Positions 9,645-19,300 of a stretch of DNA of 28,244 nt are shown one piece after another. Numbering within the stretch: the stretch's first letter is position 1; every line of letters begins with the position of its first letter. Position numbers and translations under genes: made by a program. The notes beneath the pieces are model-generated. The model did not search any database and was not told the DNA's origin. It saw only the letters and a program-made list of their open reading frames with translations. Source of the stretch: Zancudomyces culisetae (Eukaryota; Kickxellomycota; Harpellomycetes; Harpellales; Legeriomycetaceae); contig LSSK01000684.1 in NCBI GenBank assembly GCA_001969505.1, positions 1 through 28,244 of the forward strand. The letters are read 5' to 3'.

Positions 9645-11030
9645 TTAAGAGGTGTGCATATCATCAGACTGGCAATCTTGATCGGTGGGAGGATCAGGAT
9701 TGGCAGGTGCAGGGGCCTGATTGTCGGAGGAGTGTTGATAAACAGATGTCATGAGACTAGTGGGGATGCTGCCTACGGGAGTAGAACCAACGGAGCGATC
9801 CACTGGGCGATTAGAGTGGTTGGGAGTAGCCTCGGTATCAGCCTGAGCCCCAACATCAACATCGACATCAGCCTCGACCCCGGGTTCAACTGCAGAATCA
9901 GCGTCGTGGGCAGCTTGTGGCGGATCTGCAGTAGGGCTTTCTAGTTCAGAGATGGACTGGTGGAACTGCGATTGAACAATCTGAACAGCGCGGGGCAGCT
10001 GGCCAGCGATTTCCGCAACGTTGGAGTCAGGATCATCGGTCGATTCGGCAACTATATCATCTTCGTCGTCTGTGACACTGGCTTCGAGGTCGGCATAGGT
10101 GCGACAGAGAGGACAGTTAAAGCCCGTTGATGTGAACAGCAGAGGCTTGACGCACTTGAAGTGGAAGCAGTGCGAGCAGGGAGCAACGAAGAGGGCCTGG
10201 AACGCAACCATGTTGTAGAGACAGATACAGCATTCGTTTTTGTCACCCTTAGTATCGTTGATTTGGTTGAAGGCCGACACTGAATCCTGGATATTTTTCA
10301 GCATTTGTTTTCTATTTTATTTACCATTGTTAGTTACGTCTATTTACTTAATATACTTTGTTGCTTACCTAAACGGATTCTCTTTGCTTCGCTGCCAGGT
10401 CCGATTTATTTCCAACCGGATTTTTACACATTTGTATATATCAATCGATCCGCCCTGGTAGTCTACTCCCAGCTGCAATATATCGCCATCTCTTAGCGGA
10501 TATGGCCGGCTCTCCACTCCTGGTGGAGCCAATCGCATGTGGTTCAAAAACGTCCCTGAAGAGCTCTTTGTGTCCCGAATAAAAAATTCTCCGTTTTCTG
10601 TCCAAATCTCTGCATGACTTCGACTCACCACCTTACTCTTAAACGCAATTCGCGTTGCTTGCTGCGAAACCCGATCTGTAAACCGTCCCACCTTTATCAC
10701 GCTGTTTTCTGGAACATCCCGATCTATTACATCAAAATACAAACAATGCCTCACATCCACTATGTGTGGAACAATTCGAATATGTGGCACTGGCTTTTTT
10801 TCTCCTTCCATCTCTCCTTCCCCTAACTCTACCTCGCTACCTCCTCCCATCTCCACTCCAATCCCTAGTGGCGTAGCTGGCATCACCTCCGTACGCATTA
10901 TTCCCTCCACATTTGCTGTGTTTTCTCGATTAAGTGCTCTTTCTTCTATGCCTGCACTTGGTGTCCCTGTTCCAGTTCCTGCTCCAGTTCCTGCTCCTGC
11001 CCCAGTTCCATTTACACTTTCCGATTCCAT
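9645..11030 (-). CDS. Dma1-like FHA-RING E3 ubiquitin ligase (two exons)
   Basis: Exon 1 is 11030-10369 and exon 2 is 10311-9645. The intron (10368-10312, 57 nt) has donor AG|GTAAGC, branch-like CTAAC and acceptor ATAG. It splits an AGA codon and keeps frame (...NPF-R-KQMLKN...), giving 442 residues. Exon 1 carries a Gly/Thr-rich N-terminus and an FHA domain (about 90-200) with the phosphothreonine-binding signature: VGR (G115, R116), SRSH (136-139), SSSGT (156-160), N163. Exon 2 carries a complete RING-H2: C248, C251, C266, H268, H271, C274, C287, C290. The acidic/Pro-rich tail is unrecognised. FHA directly followed by RING is the architecture of fission yeast Dma1, budding yeast Dma1/2 and animal CHFR-like ligases, which act in mitotic and septation checkpoints. 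A role here is by family only. The shown start is the first ATG of the open frame. Confidence 0.94.
10312..10368 (-). other. Spliceosomal intron between FHA and RING exons
   Basis: 57 nt, minus strand: GTAAGC donor, GTAACTAAC branch region (plus 10329-10337), ATAG acceptor. Contains the point where plus-strand G/C skew reverses. Confidence 0.92.
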
Positions 11031-11300
11031 CTTTCTCTTTTTTCTCTCTTTATTTCTATTTTGTTATATCTTATGCGCAACTGCCACTTTATACAACTTG
11101 GGGGTTGTGCTTTTCCTGTTTTTTACTTTTTGCACCCTCAAGTTGTTTAATTTCAATCCAGTTTCAATCTTGAGGCTTTCCCTTCCTATGACATTAGTTT
11201 ATATACCAAAAATAAATAATGGCGCCACTTTAGATCAATATACTCTCTTTTCTCCTGTATAGCCTCCGCTTGGAAATTATGTTCAGAATATATACACTAC

Positions 11301-11345
11301 ACTTTACTATACTATACTATACTATACTTTACTATACTTTACTAT
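11301..11345. repeat. Pentanucleotide repeat ACTAT/ACTTT, nine units
   Basis: Nine consecutive 5-bp units, six ACTAT and three ACTTT, about 270 bp upstream of the FHA-RING start codon. Confidence 0.9.
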
Positions 11346-12302
11346 AATCCCTCTTTATTATAAACAAATTATTTTTGTGTTTTGCAAATTGCTTTTGACT
11401 GGGGGTTTATTAGCTTTTATTTTTATTTTGCTACCAATGTATTTGCGTGTTTTTGTAATTTATTCGCTATTCGCCGAATTTGCTCAGTTTTTTTTTCCAA
11501 TTTTCTTGTATTTACCGTTTTGCTTGATGCAATAAATGCCTTTTATCGCTTTTGGTTTTCGCCGATACTTATGGCCTTTATCCAAATATCTGTTACTTTA
11601 AAATTCCCACAAACCCACTACCACAGTCTCAATGGGTGCATATACTTCCTCCCTCTTGTCTGCTACTTTTCTTTTTTCCAGTGCTTTCTTCTACCAAAAT
11701 TTCCTTTGTTGTAGCCTAATTGACCAGTTGGATTTAGAATAAATGCTGTTCGTAATACCAAATGAAAAAAATAAAACGAATTTGAATGTTATTTTTCGTT
11801 TTCTAACTATGAAGTTCTACCACCATTTTTTGTAGGTTTTTTTTTAGCAATATGCTATTATCTGCCAAAAAAATCACCTCAACTCCAAGAAAAAGACTGA
11901 AAGGCCTCTTATTCACCTAACGAAGAAGCCTAATCCAAATGCATGCATTTATTACATCTACTACCACAATTCACAAATATCGCTAAGCTTCATCACTTTG
12001 AGCCAACTGGAACTGTTTTATCAAAGTAGTATATTTACTGTGTAAAATCTCGCATTTGTTTAGATATCAAGTGATACATCCACGCAGCTATCACCCTCTT
12101 TCTTTCTATTTTTCTTTGTGCACTGTCACTGCCTGCTCGTCATTTTGGGTCATAGCAGTTTTTCCCTTGTTTTAAATGCTCGTAAATTTGTTCTAATTAA
12201 TGAACCGCTATCACCATCTCCCTATTTGCAGGTAATGTACGAGGGTAGGTACACTTGCTGCTATCTCGCAAATGCAATAATTAGATATATGATTAGCCTC
12301 TT

Positions 12303-12320
12303 CCCCCCCCCCCCCCCCCC
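12303..12320. repeat. 18-nt poly-C run
   Basis: Uninterrupted C18 in an otherwise AT-rich spacer, preceded by TCTT and followed by TGCGCC. Homopolymer length may be uncertain in the assembly. Confidence 0.9.
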
Positions 12321-12629
12321 TGCGCCGTCCAGTCTCACAAGATATTTACTGGTTCAATTTGGCACACCCTCTTTCTTCTCTTATTCCTCCTTCTCCTTCC
12401 CCACCCCTAACAAAAGATGTTCTTGAATACCTGCTTATTGGATGTTGATTATTTTTTTTTCAGCCAAAAATATCAACTTTATACCAATACTATTCAGGGA
12501 CATAACAATCAACTGATATCATTCTTTATTCAAAATATAATAAGGGTGTTGACCATGCATATAAAAATAAAACGGTCTAAATAAAAAAAAACTACACTAC
12601 AAAAATACTTAGATAGAAATTTTTCAGCA

Positions 12630-13952
12630 TTAATTCCAATACAAGGAGTGTTTTGCCGTCTGGCCATCATCCCATCTATTGGTAGCACGACCAAACGTGG
12701 CAGTAGTGTTAATAGGGTTAGTAATGGCACTGTTCGATGTATATTTGTTACTAGCATTAGCGTTGACATTAATTGTGTTTTCGTTGTTTCGAGTTTGGTT
12801 TGAGGATGATAAAACAGACTGCGCAGCAGTAGTAGAATTAGATGTCAGTGGTACAACTTCAGTTAATGTGATATTCCTGTACTCACATGGCGGAAGAATA
12901 GGTCGGATAAGGTAATTGTACAGTGTCAGCGCACCTCTAGATGATTTCCCTTGCATCCACAAAAGAATGAGAACTTTACAAATATCATAAACGGCTGGGG
13001 AATGGAAAGGGGTGCCAATGCTATCGAATAGGCTAAACCGTTTTGATAACTTGTCTAAACTCAAAAATGCGCTGTAAAAGACCCAGTACGCCAACCACTG
13101 GCGGATATCTTCTCCTGGCGTTTGATAAAATGAATGGCCTACTGCTTGTTCGTTATGATGCCTTGCGCCGAAACTTTTATTTGATGTATTAAATATCGAA
13201 CCTGTATGTACACTTGCATGCTGCACATAATCATTTTCAAGCGAGTGTGCACTATCTACTCTCAATGAATATTCGACCTCTGTTGTATCCTTATTGTATA
13301 AACCATAGCCTTCTTCAACTTGCATTCCCCCATTTCCTCCTTGTAGTTTACCATCGTCATTTGCTCCTAGTACGCTTGATTCGCCATCTAAATGATAAAC
13401 ATTATATATATTTGACTTGGTTTTATTTTTGCTCTTGTTCTCACACTCACCCCTCGCATCCTTATACAAAGATTCACTTCCATATGTAGCTACAATAATT
13501 GATTGGAGCGTTGGGCGCACAATTCCAACTGCCGCTAAAAACTCTGCTCTATACCTCCCAAATAAATATTTAACAACAAATGCGGTACTGGCAGATCCAG
13601 CTAGAAAGCTCAAGATTGGTGGAATGACTTTATCCCACCTCAGCATCAGTCGGTACACTGGATTGAGTTTGTACACCTTTTGTTCTATCTTGTGTAATAT
13701 TTTGATAAGGAATATTCCAAGCCTCAACATTAGATACTCAAAATGAATATTCCCGCTACTCACCCCACCATTTTCTGCCGTATTGGTCTTGGTCTCTTTC
13801 TTTTCCAATATACTACAAAATAATCTCCATAGAGCTCGAGTTGCTGGAAACTCGTTGTTTTTGATGTTTTTATAATATTCGCTCAAATGTTTCAGCTTTT
13901 CATAGTTTTCATAGTATAAGTTAGTATAGTCCCGTTCCTTCATTTTCGACAT
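12630..13952 (-). CDS. TB2/DP1/HVA22 (REEP/Yop1-like) membrane-shaping protein
   Basis: Open for 440 residues from MSKMKERDY. The family inserts hairpins into tubular ER membrane and shapes or traffics it. The N-terminal ~95 residues are charged. The hydrophobic TB2 core begins near residue 100 (NPVYRLMLRWDK, a long hydrophobic stretch, VGIVRPTLQS). It resumes at about 280 with the hallmark EDIRQWLAYWVFYSAFLSLDK, then AVYDICKVLILLWMQ...RGALTLYNYLIRPIL. About 112 residues interrupt the core. That segment is bounded by GGGGTGAGT and CGCCAG|GA (13450-13115, 336 nt, divisible by three). Removing it would join DARG to EDIRQWL exactly as in the family and give 328 residues. It may therefore be a retained in-frame intron (exitron) or a real insertion. 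The tail is Asn/Ser/Thr-rich. A polypyrimidine tract precedes the start in the sense strand. Confidence 0.9.
   Translation of the reverse strand: MSKMKERDYTNLYYENYEKLKHLSEYYKNIKNNEFPATRALWRLFCSILEKKETKTNTAENGGVSSGNIHFEYLMLRLGIFLIKILHKIEQKVYKLNPVYRLMLRWDKVIPPILSFLAGSASTAFVVKYLFGRYRAEFLAAVGIVRPTLQSIIVATYGSESLYKDARGECENKSKNKTKSNIYNVYHLDGESSVLGANDDGKLQGGNGGMQVEEGYGLYNKDTTEVEYSLRVDSAHSLENDYVQHASVHTGSIFNTSNKSFGARHHNEQAVGHSFYQTPGEDIRQWLAYWVFYSAFLSLDKLSKRFSLFDSIGTPFHSPAVYDICKVLILLWMQGKSSRGALTLYNYLIRPILPPCEYRNITLTEVVPLTSNSTTAAQSVLSSSNQTRNNENTINVNANASNKYTSNSAITNPINTTATFGRATNRWDDGQTAKHSLYWN
13115..13450 (-). other. Candidate in-frame intron (exitron) in the TB2/DP1 gene
   Basis: 336 nt with donor GTGAGT and acceptor CGCCAG. 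It begins after one base of a codon and rejoins in frame, and it has no internal stop. It interrupts the TB2 domain between its first hydrophobic hairpin and the QWLAYW segment. Against intron status: 112 open codons are unlikely by chance, and the encoded peptide looks like ordinary low-complexity coding sequence. RNA is needed to decide. Confidence 0.5.
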
Positions 13953-13956
13953 TTTC

Positions 13957-13993
13957 AGAAAAAAAGAAAAAAAAGAGGAGGGAGGAGGGAGGG
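13957..13993. repeat. Homopurine tract (37 nt)
   Basis: Only A and G on the plus strand, ending in GGAGG repeats with partial mirror symmetry. It lies immediately 5' of the minus-strand TB2/DP1 start codon, so the sense strand has a polypyrimidine leader, a common feature of fungal promoters and 5' leaders. Confidence 0.7.
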
Positions 13994-14683
13994 CTAAATT
14001 GCTCTTCTGGCCTTACCGTCGTGCTAAAAAAAAAATTTGTTTTGCGGTACAAATATCGGCTCCGTTCTTTTTAGGTTTCTTGACTCGAATTCAGTTTTTA
14101 ATCGAATAATGGTTTGTTTGGCGTTAGTTAGATAGCTAAATTCGTTATCTTATTCCCATCTCTCAAAAGTGGCCGTCCTTTTTTTCGTTTGTCGTTTTTC
14201 GCATAAAAAAAAATAAACAAAGCCTTTTTAAGACCAAAACAAAAACCGCTCCTGGGCTTTTAATATAGATGTTTTACATTTAATATTTGGAAAACCAAAT
14301 TTTCATTTCTTAGAAAATTGGCCATATTTTCACACTGCTGGGTACGCAATTTTTTTTTCACGTTCGAGGACTGTTTTACAAAGATAACAGTATCATAAAC
14401 CGCCCAAGCCAGTCTTTTCTTTTTCATCTTGCTTTTTTCTTCTTGGAATTATAAAATTGTACCACAATCTTTTGCTATTTTTCATTTACTCTGCTATGCC
14501 AAAAGACAAAACGAGAGAACAAAACGAGAGAACAAAACAATTGACTTTTTTTTAGATCTAGCTTTGGAAAATGAACAAATCTTGGTATTTTATTTAAAAA
14601 CAATTCGATCATTTGGAGTCCACTTTGTTTGGTTTTCAAAGCTATAATGCTAAGAAAAGTAAGTTGAAAGTGCAAAAATACAG

Positions 14684-14818
14684 TTAACGCAAAAATGAAT
14701 GTGAAAAAACCCGCCCACCAAAACTCATCAACCAACCAAATAAGTGTCTCAATAAAAATACGTTCCGGCTGAACGAGTCTTCTCGTGGGTATATTATTGC
14801 ATCTCTCTGGAATGACAT
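14684..14818 (-). CDS. Doubtful small ORF, 44 aa
   Basis: ATG-initiated (MSFQRDAIIYPRED...), with an Arg/Phe/Leu-rich second half (FLLRHLFGWLMSFGG) that could be amphipathic or membrane-associated. A TATAAAAG element lies at plus 14831-14838, about 13 nt upstream of the ATG, too close for a normal TATA-initiated leader. No family recognised. The same DNA holds two overlapping hairpins, so it could instead be part of a non-coding RNA. Chance ORFs of this size are expected. Confidence 0.18.
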   Translation of the reverse strand: MSFQRDAIIYPREDSFSRNVFLLRHLFGWLMSFGGRVFSHSFLR

Positions 14819-15390
14819 CACCGATACTCACTTTTATATCATTTGATCATACTCAGCTTACTCTAATTTTGATCCTCCATACCACAGAATTTACCACAAA
14901 ATCAACAGCTATGATTAGAGTATTAGAACCCTAAATACTCTGCCAAATAATGAGTGGGAATAATACATCTATTTCCTAATATGTTGCTAGCTCTAGTAGT
15001 TCCCACATGATTTGCATTCAGCTCGTTTTTCTTCTTGTTTTTAGAGTCTCACGCTTGATACATCACATCCCCACTCACTATTTGAGCCACTAACACTTTT
15101 TCTTTACAGAGGGAGGTATCAACAAGCTGACAATAGCAACTTATTTTAGATCCCAATTTATTGTCCGTGGTTTTTTCAGGTTTAATCAATAGTAAAAGTA
15201 CAACATTATTTCAAATAAAATGTAAAGAAAACAAAATCACAACCTGGCGGTTGCTCAATAAAGAAAAAAAATAATACAAAGCCAAAGTCCAGATGTACAA
15301 GAATTAATGTCTACCATTTTCTTTGGTTATTGGGTGATATACCCCCCCTTGAGAATGTCAAGTATCGACCAGACCTACCGAAATGCACAA

Positions 15391-16388
15391 TTATATTCGA
15401 AACATGCCTATGCCGAACTCGTTTTCCCCCAGTAGGTTGACCCTTGCCTTTTCCAGTATGAATTTACCCTCCTTGAACTTTTGATCTGGGGAGTATGCAA
15501 CAAGCTATTTTGTGCATCATTAAGCATTAAAAAAGCCAAATAAAAAAAGAAATTTCTAGAGATCGAGTATGAAGAGTAAATTCATAAATATGCAGTGAAA
15601 CAGATAAGTTCATAAAACCAAGCTATAAAGTAACCTACATATCGCCAGCCGAGATAGCTTCCACAAAAACAGCATTTTATATCTCTAACTATATGCACGC
15701 CCGTAGTCATAGATCTCTTTTGTTTGGGACCATCTGTCGTGTTTATTCTGTTTAGAGCACAGATATCATAAGCACAAGCAGGTTAATATGTTATTCTTTC
15801 TTTTTAACTTTTTTCTTTGAATATATTTCTAAAGTATGACTTTCAATACAATTAAAAGCACTCTTACACTTTTTTGTACAAGTAAGCTCTTCCAAATTTT
15901 CCTTGGTAGTGCTATTATACATATACTCAGAATATAAGTATTCTCGATTAATCACCAAAAAAAAAAAAACTCCTCAAACAAGCAGGCTTAGCCTATATAA
16001 TTTGCTTATTATTATTTTGTATCTTTCGCACAAGTGTCTCCTTTTGTAGATTTAAGAGAGTCGAGTGCAATTCGAAGCACGGTTTTATTTTTTAAGACCA
16101 CAACAGTATGAAGATGGAGTCTTTGCCACTGCTTTCTCGAATTTTCTACACACTGTTCGGGCTGTATATATATTCCCCTTTCCCCTCCCTTAATTCTTCT
16201 TTCTCCCACTATCTAGCTCTCTCTTCACTCTTAAGCCGTATCCCCCTACTATATTTTGCTTTTGTAGAATCATGCCTTTACAAACTCACCTTTGAAATTA
16301 AAAGATTTCTGGAGGTTAAGTGTGCGCCGCAGTTGCTACATCCATAAACGCATGTGTTTTTTAAAAATGTTTTGAATCTATACCCCAT
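15391..16388 (-). CDS. Yippee-like zinc-binding protein (four exons)
   Basis: Exons (minus): 16388-16290, 15911-15868, 15747-15639, 15504-15391, joining in frame to 121 residues, the usual Yippee length. Introns: 378 nt (GTGAGT...ATAG), 120 nt (GTAAGA...ACAG, splitting a Val codon), 134 nt (GTAGGT...ATAG). The domain is complete: YGCSNCGAHLTSRNLLISK (exon 1, C17 and C20); HYQGKFGRAYLYKK (exon 2); DGPKQKRSMTTGVHIV, then DIKCCFC with C73 and C76, and LGWRY (exon 3); SPDQKFKEGKFILEK (exon 4). C17/C20 and C73/C76 form the family's zinc site. Budding yeast Moh1 and animal YPEL proteins are relatives; the cellular role is poorly defined, and the fold resembles cereblon-type domains. Exon 4 could also start at a CCCAG 22 bases further on, but that would delete conserved spacing. 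Confidence 0.93.
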
Positions 16389-19300
16389 CCTCCCTATTTC
16401 TCGCTCAACATTTAATACCTGTGTTCTAGTGATATTTTTTATAAAGTTTATTATTCTTTGCGCTAGATAGTTAACATCAAAATATAAAAAGATGCGAGAG
16501 TATTCCAAGTATTTATAGTGTTTTTTTATTTTGGAAAGAAAAATGGGACAACGAGGTAATAATAAAGCTCTGTTATTGCTCTTTGTTTAGCCGGGATGTT
16601 TTAGAAAAAACCAGTTTCAGCCAACAAAATTACAGGTTTTCATTTTTTGTATTTATCATATCTGCATATTATTGCATCTGAAGGTCATGGGAACAAGCAG
16701 GAAAGTTGTAGGCTTTATTTTTGCTTGGATTTTTTTATCCATTTTACTGTTACTACTATGAAACATTTCTTTTGTAATTGAAATAAAAACTGCGATAATT
16801 TACCACAAAGCAAGACTTGTACCAAATGAACAATCAGCTAATGTATTCTCATGCCAACCTTTGGAAAAGATTGAGGCGAGAGGGGAGGGGGGGGTTTTGG
16901 TGATTTCCTTATAAAATCCCAGTGTAACTAGAAGCTGTTTCTCATTGCATACTTTTTTATTACCATGTTGCTAGTAACATAACTACTTGTTACCAAAATT
17001 GTTCCAAATTGGTCATAAAGTGCATAGAATAGATAAAAGGACAATACAAAAAAATCAAATCAGGATAGTATCGTCACTATTCCAGGTCTGTGTCTGGGAC
17101 TTTTTTTCTATTTTCTGAGGAAAGAGGGGAGAAGGGAGTGGTTGTGGTTGTATTAGAGGTAAGTGCGGACAGTGGAGGGGGTTTTATTCTCTTCAGCAAG
17201 GAAGAGACAGACAATAAAAATCATTACACAGGGCTTGGTAGACAAATGTAGACACCGAAAAAGAATATTAAAAAAGGAAAGGTTTCCAACCATAGAGCGT
17301 TGTTGCAACCAATGTATACAGGAGAGAATTGGGGAAAGCTACATGTCTTAACTGAACAAGCAACTTGATGTGAAATGGTAAATTCAGTGTTAATGCTAAT
17401 TTTTGAATGAAAAATACTGTGTGTTTCCTTTTTTATTAGTTAAGGATATGTATAAACTCTATTTTGGGATGTCATTTGATCACATCACCTTGTTGAGTCA
17501 TATTGCTATATGTTTTGCTTTCCTTGAAGCATTGGGGAAATCTATAATAATAAATGAAAAGGCGCATAATTTTTAGACCTATGATACCAAATATGCAACA
17601 TTAGCCCACATGATACTTTTTTTTGGACAAGGTAATGAGAACCTGTTTACAAATCGGCCTGAATGCTCGGCAAAACTTGAAGTTTGTATGATTGTTTAAG
17701 TTATATTGTAATTGTTTATGTCATAATTACAGGTCATTAAGTTGTATGAAGAAAGGAATCAATGCGTACAAGCGATTGGCAAATCGGGATGATGTGAGAA
17801 TTCATTTTACTGGGATTTAGTTTTACACTTCAATGAAACTATAGAATTCGACGAATTACTTTTAGACCGCCCCATTCAAGCAAAGATACCATCAAGCCCA
17901 ATTTTTTTTTTAAAAAAATTGCTCTACTGCAATGTGCTAATTTTAGTTCACTTTACCCCCATATTTTCAGACATAAACCATTCGCTCTTAAAGAGTAAAA
18001 TGAGGATGGCAGCACTATAGTTAGATAGTAGGAGTATAGCGTTTGTGTGCGGAATAAATAGAAGGAAAAAAAGAGAATGATGAATATTGCTTACATCCAC
18101 TTTTTGCCGAATGCTCAGCTGTTCTAGAATTTGATTGCAGTTCTCATGGAAATGATGACAAATAATCGGACCTGCAGACTTGAATAAGTGCGACCGATAT
18201 TCATAATAAAAAGCTATAGAGCGGATACTGAGTCTTTTTTAGTTAAAAAATAAAACCTGTGCAGCTAACAGTGAGTGGCTAATCCGTTTTTTAATTAAGG
18301 TTGCTAAAGCAAGACATGCAGTGTTGATCACAGTTTGTATCAGCAATAATACCTGTAGCATGATGGGGTTATTCATGCAAAAACATTTTGTTTCTCATAG
18401 TAGGAGAATGCCTATCTAGAATAATAAATCATCTGGATGAAATTAGTAAGCGATATTTATTTGGTTGAGCTGAATGGTTTTATAATAGTTGTAGTCCTTG
18501 AAAACAACGTATTGTTGATAAAGAATAACAAATTACCAGGACATTTATTTGTGAATAGTGACGTTTTGGGTAGATAGAAGTTTGGTCATTATTATCTAGA
18601 TATGTTTACTCATTTATGTCCATTTCAAATATTTATTTATAAAACCTGTTTATAAAATTGTAGTAATAACTAAGAACACTATTTTTTTACTCACTAGATC
18701 AACAATGGAGCTGTAAATACGTATAACTCGTGATAATACTATCATTTGAAGATAAAAGCACAAAAAAAATCTTTTTTTTATTGAAAAAAACAAGATAACT
18801 GATACATCGTATCGAGTTACGCCAACTCGTTGCTATTCACTGATACTTTCAATTGTTCAAACTGGAGTTAAAAATATGAGATTGGTCAGATTGTAACCTT
18901 TGCGAAGAGAAAAGGCAACTCTTGGTTTCTTTTGTATATTATATTTCGTGGCTAAGAAAGTTTTATTTCCAAAATCCACTTTGAGTTCATAAAACAAGAT
19001 AGTCGAAAATGTGACCCCACTTTTAAAATGTTTTGCTGTATAAAACTCATTTTAAAATTTAATACCCATCTATTTCTTGTCTATTCATCTAAACGAGTTT
19101 GCAAAGCATCTTTTATTAAATAGGTAGAGAAGGTGAAGTGTTAGCTCAATACAAATATACCTGGATGTACCTGAATCAACCGTGTTTGCCACCATTCAAA
19201 CTACTTTTGTTTATTAATTGTAGTTTTCGGTGGTTGGGGAGAGGTACACTTACTTTGGTCAGGAGTTCCAAAACTGAAAAAAATAAAAATATAACATTTG

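Larger units (their letters stand above)
11031..12629. other. Intergenic stretch between two minus-strand genes
   Basis: Should hold the promoter of the FHA-RING gene and the 3' end of the TB2/DP1 gene (AATAAA on the minus strand at plus 12525-12530, about 100 nt after its stop). It contains an ACTAT pentamer repeat and an 18-nt poly-C run. The plus strand is pyrimidine-rich. Open stretches of 40-110 codons exist on both strands (e.g. plus 11382-11714 without ATG; minus about 11541-11422) but carry no recognisable domain. Confidence 0.5.
13953..15390. other. Intergenic stretch between TB2/DP1 and Yippee genes
   Basis: Starts with a 37-nt all-purine plus-strand tract (13957-13993) just upstream of the TB2/DP1 start codon. 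Otherwise AT-rich, with one patch near 14755-14830 that has local hairpins and a short minus-strand ORF (listed separately). TTTATT at 15157-15162 could be the minus-strand poly(A) signal for the Yippee gene. No other gene recognised. Confidence 0.5.

Noticed and set aside
10762-11262. Plus-strand 166-codon ORF opposite the FHA exon.
   Set aside because: Antisense of a securely identified FHA domain; low-complexity Pro/Phe-rich translation with no domain.
11422-11541. Minus-strand coiled-coil-like open stretch (KAFIASSKTVNTRKLEKK...) followed by AATAAA.
   Set aside because: No acceptor with clear consensus and no joinable upstream exon found; Lys-rich open runs are common in A-rich DNA. Only RNA could revive it.
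12340-12365. GGTTCAATTTGG looked like a tRNA T-arm/B-box.
   Set aside because: No pairing stem, no A-box or acceptor stem at the right distance. No tRNA found elsewhere either.
16150-16260. Degenerate Yippee-like remnants (KRELDSG, NIYTARTV) just downstream of the first Yippee exon, suggesting a pseudogene.
   Set aside because: True exons 2-4 with full motifs and matching phases were found further on (15911-15391). The similarity in this stretch is chance and it lies within intron 1.
17050-17360. Plus-strand open frames around an AG|GTAAGT donor-like site (62-codon ORF).
   Set aside because: G-rich low-complexity sequence; no domain and no matching acceptor/exon pair; the ORF lacks an ATG start.
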